A stretch of 64,000 nucleotides of DNA, from contig CAXIWS010000001.1 in NCBI GenBank assembly GCA_964036195.1, positions 62,001 to 126,000 of the forward strand, read 5' to 3'. The DNA comes from Sphaerolaimus hirsutus (Eukaryota > Nematoda > Chromadorea > Monhysterida > Sphaerolaimidae). Below, piece after piece: positions 11,662 to 26,700 of the stretch (positions within the stretch are counted from its first letter, which is position 1; every line of letters starts with the position of its first letter). The translations under genes and the position numbers were made by a program. Under the pieces are notes generated by a model. The model did not search any database. It was not told where the DNA came from and saw nothing but the letters and a program-made list of their open reading frames with translations.

Positions 11662-11731
11662 TTGACAGAGTGTGCAATTTGCATGAGTTCATTGATAAGT
11701 TTAAATGGCATGTTTATTACAACAAGCGGAG
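11662..11731 (+). CDS. Possible exon with RING-like Cys pair
   Basis: A short frame follows an acceptor-like TGTTTTCAG and stops at a donor-like GAG/GTAACC. It reads LTECAICMSSLISLNG, which resembles the start of a RING finger (C-x2-C after an acidic residue). No following exon with the remaining Cys/His ligands was found before the receptor gene at 11800. It may be a gene remnant or chance. Confidence 0.22.
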
Positions 11732-11799
11732 GTAACCAGTGAAAAAAACGTGTTAATATTTACACAAATAGGTAACTGTATTGCAGAATCTTAAAATGA

Positions 11800-14700
11800 A
11801 TGGCCGCTAATGAAATCCTAAAGTCATATCTAACAATGGCAGAGCTATCAACATATGTCAATGTACACAACAAATTACCCTCACTGACAATTTATATATT
11901 AAAATTCTTGCAGATAAATTTGCTGAATCCCCCAATAAATCGCAGAAATTTCGGAAAGTGGGAATGCATAAAGCTGCCAATTTTCCTGATAATACAAACT
12001 GCAGCCATTATAAGTACGTGGTTTTTACATTAGGTAGTCTGTAAACGTAAACCTGAAACCAGTATATCCATGAATGTCCATCCTTGAATAAATCCTGTCA
12101 ATTTGAAGAATTTGCTGGTGGCTAACGATGGCAAACAAAATTCGAAAATTCGAAAACATTTTCGTATTTTTGAATTATTATTGGACTTTTCTTTTCACCG
12201 AAATCATTTTTTCTAGAAAAATTCGAAAATTCAAAAACCATATTAAAAAATTTGAAATCTATTTTTGAAAAATTCGAAATCCAAAAAGTTGTTTTAGACA
12301 AAACACTTAAAAATTAAAAAAAAGTTTGCGAAGGGTTTGCCATCGTTACTGGTGTGTATGATGGCTGATAATGGCACCCTGAAAATTCTGAGATTCTCAA
12401 CCCAACTGCAAGGTATAGAAAAGGGTATTAGCAGTCAGTATTAAGTGTCAGTCAGCTCTAGGTAGTGGTGGAAAAGCGCCAGAAAAAAGGGCGCCAGGCG
12501 CCAAAGGCGCCGCGGAAAAAGGGCGCCAAGCGCCAAGGGCGCCCTGGCGCGGCGCCCTTTAGCGCCCTCAAATAGCGCCAGCGCCATGGCACCATTCCAT
12601 CACTAGCTCTAGGGTGTCAAATAATTGTTTATGGAAAACGGAATTTTTTTGCGCTTGCTGGAAAACAGAAATGGATAAATTGTTTGGCACTTCGCAGAAA
12701 ACGGAAACGGAAAAAACATTCAGCGGCGGAAAACGGAACGGAAAACATTAAAAATGTGCCTGCGGAAAACGAAAAATGGAAATGAGTCGCTCTAGTCAGT
12801 ACTTAGCCTTTGCATGGTTAAAAAATAGGTGCCACACACACATCAAAAATGTTCAAGTCTTCCGACAAGCGTAGATCCAGTCATAAATGTTCAACTGTTC
12901 AAAATGGTACGCAGGCGGTACATACTACGTTGCATGTTCAATCAGAAGCATGTTTGCTAAAATACAGATTGATTTCAACAATTTAGTGTTCGATTTGGCT
13001 ATTTCAATCAATGGGCTTGAGTTGACGGTTTTCCTCCTGTTGTGTATCTTCACCACCAGCATTTCTAGCAATTTGCACAAATTTTTGGTAAAGTGCTCTG
13101 CCTCCAGCAATGTGCACTTGAAGGGACAAACACATGTAAAATGTACACTGTATTTGATTATCACGTTGTTTACTGTTTTTTGGAATTTTTATAATACGAT
13201 GGCAGCTGAATATGAATATCAATTCGATAAAAATTGTCTAGACCACTTTGGCATAGCATCTAACACCAGTATTTACCATGGGATAAATATTGGAGGAAAT
13301 ATTATCAATATATATGAGGGGATCACTAGGGCAAGAATTTTTTTCAATTTTTATAGTGTGTTTGTTGTCTGTTTGATTCACATATTTCTCAGCTCATGCT
13401 TGCAAGTACTGGATGACAGCATCAAAATAATGCAGGACACTTTTTTCATCAGCACTCAACAAGTGCCATTAAATAAAACAGCTCTACAAGAGCTTTTAAA
13501 AAAATTCATGGATTTGGAAGACCTGACACAACTGGCCAATGGAATATGTGCCCCATACATTTTTCTTATAATTCTTCTTGACTTTCCACTTCTCACATTT
13601 GGGGTGTTCTTTTTGCTGCAAAGTCATAATCAATGGGAAGATGTAATCCTGTTCTTACAATTTTTATTAAAGAGCCTCCCGATGCTTTGGGCAGCTGCCA
13701 ATTTAACTGAACAGGTTTGTAAAAAGATATTTGTGCATTTGACCACACAAAGTGTCGCTACCGATGACTTGGGGTGAGTGAATACCAAGTGGGTATCCGA
13801 AAAATGTCGCTGAGAGCATAGTTGTTAAAACGTATTTACTTTTACTCGATAAATACGTATACTCGAGTACAGAGTAAATACGTTTACGTTTGCTCCGAAA
13901 AAAGTTCTGGTACTCGCTTTTACGTATACTTTTTGAAAGTACTTGAGTACAGAAAACGTATTTTAGATAGCCTTTTATATAGGTTTTTAAAGGCATAGAA
14001 GGGAAAAACGGAGAAAATTAGCTAAAAACATATGAAACTAGTCGAAACTTGGTATAGAACCAAAAATATAGTCAAAAATTGCGTAAAATAGGCAAAAAGT
14101 TATGAAAATAGCTAATTTTGAGCGACATTTCTCAAAAATTTTGACGACATTTCTCAAAAGTACTCACGTTTACGTTTTCTGGGAGGAAAAGTATGTTTAC
14201 TCACGTTTACTCATGAGTAAAAGTAAAAAAATTTACTTTGCGTTTTCTGTACTCAAGGGGTGAGTAAAAAATAAATACTTTACGTTTACGTATACTGTGA
14301 AAAAAGTTCGGTACTTTTAACAACTCTGGCTGAGAGTTACCGTATTACCTCGACTTATCCCCCCCTCGAATTAACCCCCCCCCCCCCTCAAAATGGGCTG
14401 GGGAAATAATAACCCCCCCCCCCTCGAAATACCCCCCCCCCTTCGGAATGATGTACATCATGTACATAATAAATACGTCATGTACGCAATGTACATGATG
14501 TATATTACTGCTAATTTGCATTGCAGCTACACATATAGTAGTTTGTGTAGCTATCTACGCAGAGTTGGAAAAACGTATTTATGTTAACCCGAAATACCCG
14601 GTTATTCGGGTATTTATACTTACGTCTACGTTTACGTTTTCCAAAAATACCATTACGTTTTGTTACGTTTTCCTGACCAAAATACCCGGGTACTAGGCAA

Positions 14701-17700
14701 AACGTAAAAAACTTGTGATTGTTCACATGTGCACATGTTCAAATGGGGTGCACCACCTGCAGCCGCATAAATGTAACATGTATACATACAAAAATGTAGT
14801 GTATGAAAAAAGTGACTGCATGGTTGCACTTATGTACACATGGAATACTGGGTACATATTCGTAAATGTGTTCAAAAGCTGAACACAAAAACCTTTTTGT
14901 TTGTTTCTGGAGCGTTGCATTTATAATTTTTTTGTGGTGAATTCCGACGACGCCACTAGCAACAACTGTGAGTAGTACATGTTCCGAAACTGGCAGGGTG
15001 AGTGCAAGCTCTGGTGCCAATCCCAGAAACTGTAGGATGCCCTGTAAAATGTAAAATTTCATGCAAATGTCAAAACTCATGTAAAATGCCCAGCAAAATG
15101 GCAAAGATTTGCCACCTTCCAGGGCACTTTGCAAGACTTTAGACACTTTGCATGCCATTTGACATTTTACAAGGCATTTTACAGGGTCTGGGACTCCCCC
15201 AGAATCACCAGCGTTAGTTGGATATGGATTTAGCCACACTTACTACAGAAAGTGGTGCAGATGGAATGATTGACCCATCTGAAGGTGAAAATAATGGTAT
15301 ATTCCAAAGCACAATGGCAATAATGGTGTGTAAAAATGTTTACGTTTACGTTCTTTTACGTATTCCTTGGTATTTTAAAAATACCTTACGTTTTAGTATT
15401 TATACTTTTTATTTGGAAAACGTATTTACGTTCACGTTTACGTTTTTCAAAAATACCAGTATTTGCACAACTCTGTATCTACGTTTTTATGTCCAAATAT
15501 ATCCTGTTTGGACAGATTTATTACCTATTTTGGGTACGCAAATGCCTACTATTTACTACGATCCTTACAAAAATTTCTGACGAAAAACCCCCCCCCCCTC
15601 GAATAAACCCCCCTCAAATTTTGCTGGCGAAATAATAAACCCCCATGGGGGTATTTCGAGGTAATACGGTAGTTGATTTTGAAAGAATTCACTGCGAAAA
15701 ATCTCTCTTAAAGATTTGTACGCCTATGCTTGTTTTTACACTTTCCCAGGTATTTTAAAAAGACCTTACGCTTCAGTATCCATACTCAAAATTTGGAAAG
15801 TGTATTTACACTTACACCTATGCTTTCTAAAAATACAGGTATTTTTACAACTCTGCTCAAAACCTTCTTTAATCGGGTGGGCGCGCCAGCGCCATCCCTC
15901 GCTGCCGAGGGAGGGCGCAAGCGACCCACCCATAATATGGTCAGACACACCAAAACGCGGAAATCGCAAATTTAAAATCGCAATAACTTCGGAACGCAAT
16001 GCGCTAGTGCAGAACCGACCGCACCATTAAAAAGCCCGTGTCGGAAAGTACCAAATGCAAATTTTCACATACAACGGTTGAGTTCGGAGGAAGTTATTAC
16101 GGATTTTCTTTTTCAAGTAGTGTTGTTGTCGTTGTTCTTGTTGTTCTTGTTGTTCTTGTTCTTCTTGTTCTCCCGACAATCTTCAAACTGCAATAACTTC
16201 CTTGAAACACGACCGATTTTCATGGTTGATGGCTCATATGAAAGAGCATATGATGCCATTTCTTATTTTCGGAAATTTTTGTCACAGGCTCCGCCCACTT
16301 TGGGACGGGATCTGTTTGAAATTTTCAAACCTCGATAAATTTAAAATTTGAATACAAATGCGGCAATAAAAAAAATTTGTTGGTGTGCGCCATGACTAGA
16401 GCTTTCGAATGAGCTAATTTTTGGCGATTTTGGTACAGATTTACAAAAGTTATTCAAGTTTGCTTATTTTCTGTAATATGCGCAAACATGCCTGAACTAC
16501 TGCTTGATGTGATACTGAGCATGTGACCTTGCATGGTGATTACTATCAGGTCATAAATGTCTAGTGGTTAATGTCAAGTCAAATGTCAAGTTATAAATGT
16601 CAAGTCAAATGTCAAGTGATAAATGTCAAGCAATAAATGTCAGGCAAAATGTCAAGTGATAAATGTCAAATGATAGATGTCAAGTGATAAAATATTAAGT
16701 GATAAAATATCAAGTCAAATATCAAGTAATAAATGTTAAGTGGTAGATTTCAAGTGAAATGTCAAGTGAAAAATGTCAAATTATAGATGTCAAGTGATAA
16801 ATGTCAAGTTAAATGTCAATTTCAATGTCAAGTGATAAATGTCAAGACAAATGTCAATTGATAAATGTCAATTGATAAATGTCAAGTGATAAATGTCAAG
16901 TGATAGATGTGAAGTTATAAAATATCAAGTGATAAAATATCAAGTCAAATTTCAAGTGATAACTGTCAAGTCAAATGTCAACTGATAAATTTCAATTGAA
17001 ATGTCAAGTTTAATGTCAAGTGATAAATGTCATGTCAAATGTCAAGTCAAATGTAAAGTGATAAATTTTAAGTGAAATGTCATGTCAAATGTCAAGTCAA
17101 ATGTCAAATGTCAAGTGACAAATTTCAAGTGAAATGTCAAGTGTAATGTCAACTCATAAATGTCAAGTCAATTATCAATTCATATGTCAAGTCAAATTTC
17201 AAGTGATAAATGTCAAGTCAAATGTCAAGTGATAAATGTCAAGCAATAAATGTCAGGCAAAATGTCAAGTGATAAATGTCAAATGATAGATGTCAAGTGA
17301 TAAAATATTAAGTGATCGGGTGGGCGCGCCAGCGCCATCCCTCGCTGCCGAGGGAGGGCGCAAGCGACCCACCCATAATATGGTCGGACACACCAAAATG
17401 CGGAAATCGCAAATTTGAAATCGCAATTACTTCGGAACGCAATGCGCTAGTGCAGAACCGACTGCACCATTAAAAAGCCCGTGTCGAAAAGTACCACCAT
17501 GCAAATTTTCACATACAACGGTTGAGTTCGGAGGAAGTTATTACGGATTTTCTTTTTCAAGTAGTGTTGTTGTCGTTGTTCTTGTTGTTCTTGTTGTTCT
17601 TGTTCTTCTTGTTCTCCCGACAATCTTCAAACTGCAATAACTTCCTTGAAACACGACCGATTTTCATGGTTGATGGCTCATATGAAAGAGCATATGATGC

Positions 17701-20700
17701 CATTTCTTATTTTCGGGAATTTTTATCACAGGCTCCGCCCACTTTGGGACGGGATCTGTTTGAAATTTTCAATCCTCGATAATATTAAAATTTGAATACA
17801 AATGCGGCAATAAAAAAAATTTGTTGGTGTGCGCCATGACTAGAGCTTTCGAATGAGCTAATTTTTGGCGATTTTGGTACAGATTTACAAAAGTTATTCA
17901 AGTTTGCTTATTTTGTGTAATATGCGCAAACATGCCTGAACTACTGCTTGATGTGATACTGAGCATGTGACCTTGCATGGTGATTACTATCAGGTCATAA
18001 ATGTCTAGTGGTTAATGTCAAGTCAAATGTCAAGTTATAAATGTCAAGTTAAATGTCAAGTGATAAATGTCAAGCAATAAATGTCAGGCAAAATGTCAAG
18101 TGATAAATGTCAAATGATAGATGTCAAGTGATAAAATATTAAGTGATAAAATATCAAGTCAAATATCAAGTAATAAATGTTAAGTGGTAGATTTCAAGTG
18201 AAATGTCAAGTGAAAAATGTCAAATTATAGATGTCAAGTGATAAATGTCAAGTTAAATGTCAAGTTCAATGTCAAGTGATAAATGTCAAGACAAATGTCA
18301 ATTGATAAATGTCAATTGATAAATGTCAAGTGATAAATGTCAAGTGATAGATGTGAAGTTATAAAATATCAAGTGATAAAATATCAAGTCAAATTTCAAG
18401 TGATAACTGTCAAGTCAAATGTCAACTGATAAATTTCAATTGAAATGTCAAGTTTAATGTCAAGTGATAAATGTCATGTCAAATGTCAAGTCAAATGTAA
18501 AGTGATAAATTTTAAGTGAAATGTCATGTCAAATGTCAAGTCAAATGTCAAATGTCAAGTGACAAATTTCAAGTGAAATGTCAAGTGTAATGTCAACTCA
18601 TAAATGTCAAGTAAAATATCAAGTCATATGTCAAGTCAAATTTCAAGTGATAAATGTCATGTCAAATGTCAAGTTTAACGTCAAGTGATAAATTTCAAGT
18701 GAAATGTCAAGTGATAAATGTCATGTCAAATGTCAAGTCAAATGTCAAGTTTAATGTCAACTGATAAATGTCAAGTGATAAATATCAAGTGATAAATGTC
18801 AAGTGATAGATATCAAGTTATAAAATATCAAGTGATAAAATATCAAGTCAAATATCAAGTGATAACTTTCAAGTCAAATGTCAACTGGTAAATTTCAACT
18901 GAAATGTCAAGTTTAATGTCAAGTGATAAATGTCATGTCAAATGTCAAGTCAAATGTCAAGTGAAAAATTTCAAGTGAAATGTCAAGTAATAAATTTCAA
19001 GTCAAATGTCAAGTTAAATGTCAAGCTTAATGTCAAGTGATAAATGTTTTTTCAAATGTCAAGTCTAACGTCAAGTGATAAATTTCAAGTGAAATGTCAA
19101 GTTTAATGTCAAGTGATAAATGTCATGTCAAATGTCAAGTTATAAATGTCAAGTCAAATGTCAAGTTGTAAATGTCAAGTCTAAAGTCAAGTCAAGTCAA
19201 ATGTCAAGTGATAATGTCAAGGTGAATATAAAGTGATAACTTTCAAGTGAAATGTCTAAGTCAAATGCCAAGTGAATAATTTCAAGTGAAATGTCAAGTA
19301 ATAAATTTCAAGTGAAATGTCAAGTCAAATGTCAAGTTAAATGTCAAGCTTAATGTCAAGTGATAAATGTCATGTCAAATGTCAAGTTTAATGTCAAGTG
19401 ATAAATTTCAAGTGAAATGTCAAGTTAATTGTCAAGTAATAAATGTCATGTCAAATGTCAAGTTTAATGTCAACTGATCAATGTCATGTCAAAAGTCAAA
19501 TAACAAGTCATATGTCAAGTCAAATTTCAAGTGGTAAATGTCAAGTCAATTGTCAAGTTAAATGTCAAGTGATCAAATATCAAGTCAAATGTCAAGTTAT
19601 AAATGTCAAGTCTAAAGTGGCAAGTCAAATGGCAAGTAAAAAGAGAAGTGAGAAGTGAATTGCAAAGAAAATTGGCAAAAGTCAAATGAGAAGTGAAATG
19701 GCAAGTAAAAAATTAAATTGAAAAACTTTGATAAATGGATACTGAACTGTGATCAATATTTCTAGTTAATTTTTTTTGGTGAACAATCACATTATGCTAT
19801 TGTCACAAATATGAGTTGTACATAGAATTATGATACACTCCTTAACTCTTAATGGTGGACCAATTTCGTTTAAGAGACATTTCTCAATGAGTTTTGGATA
19901 TGTCATTTAACACATAGCATATGCAAATATCATTGGCACATGCTGGCACGATGCCAGCCAATATTTGTAGGATGAAATTCACCCTGTCACATATAAACTT
20001 GGCCCTCATCCAAGTTATGGGTTGCATATTTTTGATCAAAATATACTGCTGTTTGATGTGATACTGCCACTATATGGGTCTTCAATGGTTATAATTTCAA
20101 ATTGTGCAATTTTATGGAGTGGTGCCATCTATACCAAAATGGTGCCATTTTCATGGAGTGGCGCCAACTACTCCAAAGCGGCATCATTTTCATGGATGGC
20201 GCCATCTACTCCAAAACAGCAGTGCCATCTACTCCAAAATGGTGCCATTTTTGTGGAGTAGCACCATCTACTCGCCAGCATATTTATATATTGTTCAGCA
20301 AGACACCTACTGGGTGTCATTCGGGGAAGCCTGGGCCACTGGCCACACAAAAGAAGTATATCAGTAAAAAAATGGCTAACGCCAAACAAAAAGTGGACGC
20401 TGCCTCCACAGCAAATAGAGATGAAGTGTGTCTCTCAAATGGACATGAAGTGTGTCTCTCAAATGGACATTAATATATATTGGATGCACAAAAGTAATGT
20501 ATCATTGCTTAGAAAATGGCATACACTTCACTGATAACACACTTTAAGCGGGAATTAGAGCTCAGCGTCGATTCGACGCGAAATGATGACGTGGAAAGAT
20601 GTCGAAAAATTAATTACATGAGAACGGACAAAGATACGGTCTTGTAATTTCAGAATAAGATTGTCCTGGTAATTGTTTATAATGTCCCAAAAAAGATTTG

Positions 20701-23700
20701 AAAAATATTGAGTAATTAATGTGTTATTAATTGTACGTCAAAATTGCATCTTTTCACGTCATCATTTCCCGTCAAACATTTCACGTCAGCAACTTTTCAC
20801 GTCAGCAACATTTCACGTCACATGAAATGTTGACGTGAAATGTAAGTTGTCGAATCTTTTCACGTCAGAGTGTTGACGTGAAAAGATGTTTACTGATAAA
20901 CATTTTGCGTCAAAAACATTCTACGTCAAGCTGTAATTAGAATTTTATTTCTGACGTGAAATGAATGAGTGAAGAGTGTGTAGTAGGGTTCAACCGGGAC
21001 CACTTTTCGGGATGGGGAACGTGGCCGGGACCATAAATTCTTCAATGTCAGGACCGGGACCAAAATGTAGGGACAGGGACCGGGACCAGGACTGGAGGAT
21101 CGTTACCGGTACCAGGAATTTTCGAATGTCGGGACCGGGACCGGGACTGTGGTGTCGGTACTGTTGGTACGGGTACTGGGAGTTGTCGGTACATCAGAAA
21201 TGAATTTTTTTCGGGGAAATGAACACTTAATATGCTATCTATAACATCATAAAGTACTACTGCTGGTCTCGTGTCTACCTGTATCTGTTGTCTTGCGACT
21301 ATATTTAGGAACGTGGGAAAAATTTTGTAGAAAGGATTGAAAAAAGACACTGTGAACTTCAGGCACCGTGACCGTGAGCGGGAGTGGATTTTTTCTATCC
21401 GGGATCGGGACTGCGGCGTAGGTAAGTGTACCGGGACTGTGTCGTCGGGACTGGGACCTGGACCGCCCAGTGCAGACTTTTTGTCGAACCAGGTAGCGGA
21501 ATCTCAGTCCCGTTTGAACCCTAGTGGATACGTAGACTATGCGATGATTATGCGATGACTAAAATGCAAGCTATGCGAGCGATTAAATTTTTTTGATGAC
21601 CTACCCAACATTCCTTGTTAGACGACTCCAGTAGAATAGTGTGAACCACGTTTTATGATGAATACGCGTTGTTGGTCGGACGACCACAGGATATAATTGT
21701 CAATTAGCTAATTTCATACGTTACTTTACTTTGTTATGTTATTTTATGTTACGTTTTTATTGTTAATTTGTTAATGAAAGTTAATGTATTTATGTAAACA
21801 TTGTGCACGTCACAAAAAAATTTATCTATCGTTTTATATATATATTCATTCAATCTATCAATGAATTAATGCATTGAATATTCCATAAACATTTTCAAAT
21901 AATTCCCAGGGAGATATACCGTATTTCCTCGAAATACCCCCCGGGGGGTGATTGTTTCATAGTGGTCCCGAGAGGGGGGGGGGGGGGGGGTCAAACGAGG
22001 GGGGGGGGTTTTCGAGGGGGGGGGTGGTATTATTTCACAAGAAAATTTTTGACAACCAAGTACGAAATTGTCGTCTGAAATGTACGCAGACGTCGAAAAA
22101 TGCAACAAAAACCGCCATTTATAAGGTTCTGTAGACTAATATTAGTATGTAGATGGTATGTACACTGTTCTAACGTGATTCCGACATTGTTTTTAACGTG
22201 TGTTCTGCACTACGCAGAACACAAACTGCCATATTTGTGATGTACGTTCTCTTTACACTCAATTTGGGGGGGGGGGTATTTCGAGGGGGGGTGATTGTTT
22301 CATAGTGGTCTCGAGAGGGGGGGGGGGGTGGTCAAACGAGGGGGGGGTATTTCGAGGGGGGGGGGTATTTCGAGGAAATACGGTATTTTGAAATGTTAAA
22401 TTTTTGGAAATCAGTGGGAGTTGATGGAGGGGGGAAGTTATTTGTTTCTCTGTCATCTAACAGGGGGAAATTATTCGATTATTTACGCTAGTATAAAGAA
22501 ACCGTTAAAATTAAGGATTACATTGCATTTAAATGCAAACAATATGCCGTAAATCATAAAATGTAAATTGTAAATACTTATTCGAGGATATAGCGTATAT
22601 ATTTTTATGTAGCACACATACCGCAACTGGCTCTACAAGTGATGGGTACAATATAAGAGCGAAAGAATAAAAAAGAAATCTAGTTGGATAGTAATAATTG
22701 AATAGATGATACAGTCAGTATATAAGGCATGGGAATGATTAATACTTACTTACTTACTTACTTACTTACTTATTTATTTACGGACCTGAACATTTCTATC
22801 AGACACGCATAATTTTCAATCAGCTAAGCGAAATATGCATATGCGAGGTAAAAGAAAAATTCGTAAATGTTGTACAAAGAGATACCTAATACCGTAGTAA
22901 AGAAATGTACAGAAATTACAATACACTACAACAAGTGGAGATATTATACATGAGTGACATAGATTTTTAAAGCACCAAAATGCGGAGATTTCAATTTGAG
23001 GGATTATGATGGCGAATGTTAAAAAATTTATAACTACTTTTAAACGAATAAACCATATTCAAAAACAAAGCATACATAGAAAAACATAAAAATCATTTGC
23101 AAAAACGAAACAAAGTATCAAACACATTTTTCCACTCCACTCTGTGATTCAGTGACTATTTCTTTTTTCTCTTTTGCGGCAGCGTCTTCTTTTTCTGTAA
23201 GATAAATTCAAATTTAATCTTTTGGTAAATACTCAAATACATTTTATTACTTCCAATCTAAATAACATATTAGAAATAATTCAACCTTCAAATTTTTCGT
23301 TCGAATTATATGATATGCCACAATATATTAGAGGAAACACCACAAATGTATAATGTTTAAAACCAGTACAAAGTAAGGTGTAACATATTTGGTAATGTTA
23401 CATCAATATTTATATTTAATTCATAACATAACAGAATGTATACTAACAAGTTTTTTTTCCATAAATTTCAAAGCAACGTCTGCTTTGCTCACTGCACCGC
23501 GTTTCTTCGTTATCACTGTCTTGTCACTTCGTTTGACGAGTGGACCAAACACGTTAACACGCGGCATCGCAGGAACAACCATAGGAGGTCTCGTTTGTAT
23601 TCCATCCTGAAAACATTGTATTATTAAAAACTTTTATGATCTCAATAATTATATTGTCACTTCAGGCATGGTACTACTAACTAATAATTTAATAAAAACG

Positions 23701-26700
23701 TACGTCTAAACATTAAAAATTTCACGACAAACATTCAACGTCAAACATTCCCCGTCAAACATTCCACGTCAACGGTTAAAAAATTCAAACATGTAATTTT
23801 TGCATTTGACGCAGAATGTCGACGTGAAATGTTTCGACGTGAAAAGATTTTAAAATCTTTTCACGTCGAAACTTTTTGCGTCAAACTATTGCATGCAATA
23901 GTCGAACGTGAAATGTTTCGACGTAGATTCTTGATATATACTATTTTTATGTATTTTTATGATGTAAACATAAGTGTATTATTAGATTTTACAATTTTAA
24001 TGCACATTTCTTTATTTTTTTAAGAGAAAATGTACATTTCATTATTAAAAATTTAAAAGTGTAACCTTTTCATAGATGACTATTTTCGTCCTTGATTCCA
24101 CACATGAATCTTTGACCGCGCCGACCTTGGCAGCAGTTTTCGCGGCGCCCACATTTGTAGAAGTTTTTAAGTCTGTTTTGTTGACGCCGAGTTGATCGCA
24201 AACCTCGCCAACGTCGACACTGTCACATGAATCTGCGATTGTAGGTAAAATAAATGAAACGTTAAATATAAAACAGACTAAGTAAGTACTTGTACATATT
24301 TAAATAAATAATTATGAAATGTTACTGTACACTTTATAAATATTTTTAAGCAATTTAAGACTACAATAAAGTTTATTGGTGTACACTAATATATGAAATT
24401 ACCTTTATTGTTGGAATCCGCAGCGCCTGAAATCTCTAAACGAGACGCAATGTCATCTGGATTTTGGATTTGTGCTGATGTCGGACGCTCAGAAACAATA
24501 TGTGACGCCGGCTCTTTTCCATTTGACATTGGGCGTTTGTCGGCAGCAGACAGATTCGGTTCTTGAGCCATTTGCGGAACAGTGGCACTCGTGGTAGTTA
24601 CCTAAAAATGTGATTAGCTAGTCATTCAGGGACATATCCTGGATTTTTGAGCGGGGGGGGGGGGGCGCTTGTTTACGGATACCCCGTGTGGAGGTGGGTG
24701 TCTGGTCTGAGCCCCCTCCCTAAAATTTTGCCTGCACAGTAAATGAATGGCGTCATAGGGCTAGGGTTAAAACGGGATCCCGATCCCGATACCGGATCCT
24801 GTGAAATTCCGGGATTTAGCAGTCCCGATCCGAATCCCGAGAAACTCCAAAGTCCGGGATCCCGATCTCGGAAAAATTAGTGGAAATTATAAAAAGTGAA
24901 ATAATGACGTTTTTGCATGTAAAAATGTGAACGCAAACCCCCAGCGTCCATTTTATCCCACGTTTCTGACATCCAACAGTTTTTTGAGATCTTTATGAAC
25001 AAGTGTGTATGCCAGAACATTGGCCAAAATCTCTATCCAAAGACCCCAATCCCGATCCCAAAAAAATGTCAATACCGATCCCAGTCCCGTGACCCCAATC
25101 CCGGCCAATCCCGATCCCGATCCCGAAATATCAAAAAACCAATTGCAATCCCAATCCCGTGACACCAATCCCGGCCAATCCCGATCCCGATCCCGAAATA
25201 TCACGAAACGTCAATTCCGATAATAATTCAAAAATATAGTTGAAAAGTTGCATTTCCAGGGATTTTTCAGGTCTCACCCAGGAATAAATACCGTGCGCCC
25301 GTCGTGCGCCACCCGGTATAAAGTGTCACATAATATTTACACATATTAACCCACCTCATTGCAATTTTCTGCAGGACAACTTTCAGCTGTGCACACTGGT
25401 CCTGGCGAATGTCGCTGCTGCTGGATAATCTCGTCACCATCGTCATCAGATATTTCAACAGTCATGTCGGAAATCTATAAATACATGAAAATATAACATT
25501 TCATTCATATATATATTGAATATAAATGCAATTGAATGTGATTTAAATTAGAATGAAATGTTCTTTACAGTTCAATGAAATACATCAGACAGGTATATTT
25601 TTAACCGGTGTGGTTTTGTCCATAAAACTGGTCGGGGGTTGGATACAAAAGATACATCATTTTCGTTGTGGGGATGGGGCACACACGGGGTGTGTATACA
25701 ATATATTTGATCGTGTGTGTTGTTTGTTTATTAAGCCTGGCGAAAATGGTATCAGGCACAAAACAACTTGAAACTGTGTCTACAGTTACGGAATGGCACC
25801 TAGGGTTCAAACGGGATCCCGATCCCCCCGATCCCGGATCCCGTCAAATTCCGGGATTTAGCAGTCCCGATCCCGATCCCGAAAATTTTCAAATCCCGAT
25901 CCCTATCCCGAGAAACTCCAAAGTCCGGGATCCCGATCACGGAAAAATTAGTCGAAATTACAAAACATAAAAAAAGACATTTTTTGTATGCAAAAATGTC
26001 AACGCAAACCCCCAGCGTCCATTTTATGCCACTTTTCTGGCATCCAACAGTGTTTTGAGACCTTTATAAACAACTGTGAATGCCAGAACATTGGCCAAAA
26101 TCTCTATCCCTAGAACCCAATCCCGATCCCGGAAAAACGTCAATCCCAATCCCGATCCCGTGACCCCAATCCCGGCCAATCCCGATCCCGATCCCGAAAT
26201 CTCAAAATACTAATCCCGATCCCGATCCCGAAATCTCAAAATACTAATCCCGATCCCTATCCCGAAAAGTCAATCCCGTTTGAAACCCTAAATGGCACCA
26301 TGGTACATGGCGCCTAGGTTTCAAACGGGATTGACTTTTCGGGATAGGGATCGGGATCGGGATTCACTTTTTGAGATTTCGGGATCGGGATCGGGATCGG
26401 GATTGGGGTTTCGGGATCGGGATCGGGATCGGGATTGGTAATTTGAGATTTCGGGATCGGGATCGGGATTGGCCGGGATTGGGGTCACGGGATCGGGATC
26501 GGGATTGGGATAGGCATTTAACCGGGATCGGGATTGGGTTCTAGGGATATGGATTTTGGCCATTTTTCTGGCATTCACAGTTGTTCATAAAGGTCTCAAA
26601 ACACTGTTGGATGCCAGAAAAGTGGCATAAAATGGACGCTGTGGGTTTGCGTTCACATTTTTGCATGCAAAAACGTCATTATTTCACTTTTTATAATTTC

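Noticed and set aside
14739..15239. 166-codon minus-strand frame
   Set aside because: It runs through the family I element at 15014-15202, which has plus-orientation GT and AG ends, and through unrelated flanks; its amino acid pattern follows the inverted repeat.
16078..17782. Two nearly identical 86-codon frames in the tandem units
   Set aside because: They start at non-ATG codons, include a TTGTTCTTG microsatellite read as Leu/Phe, and their identity follows from the recent DNA duplication, not from selection.
16555..19720. CRISPR array
   Set aside because: Units are irregular 10-14 bp words without constant repeats or unique spacers, and the genome is animal.
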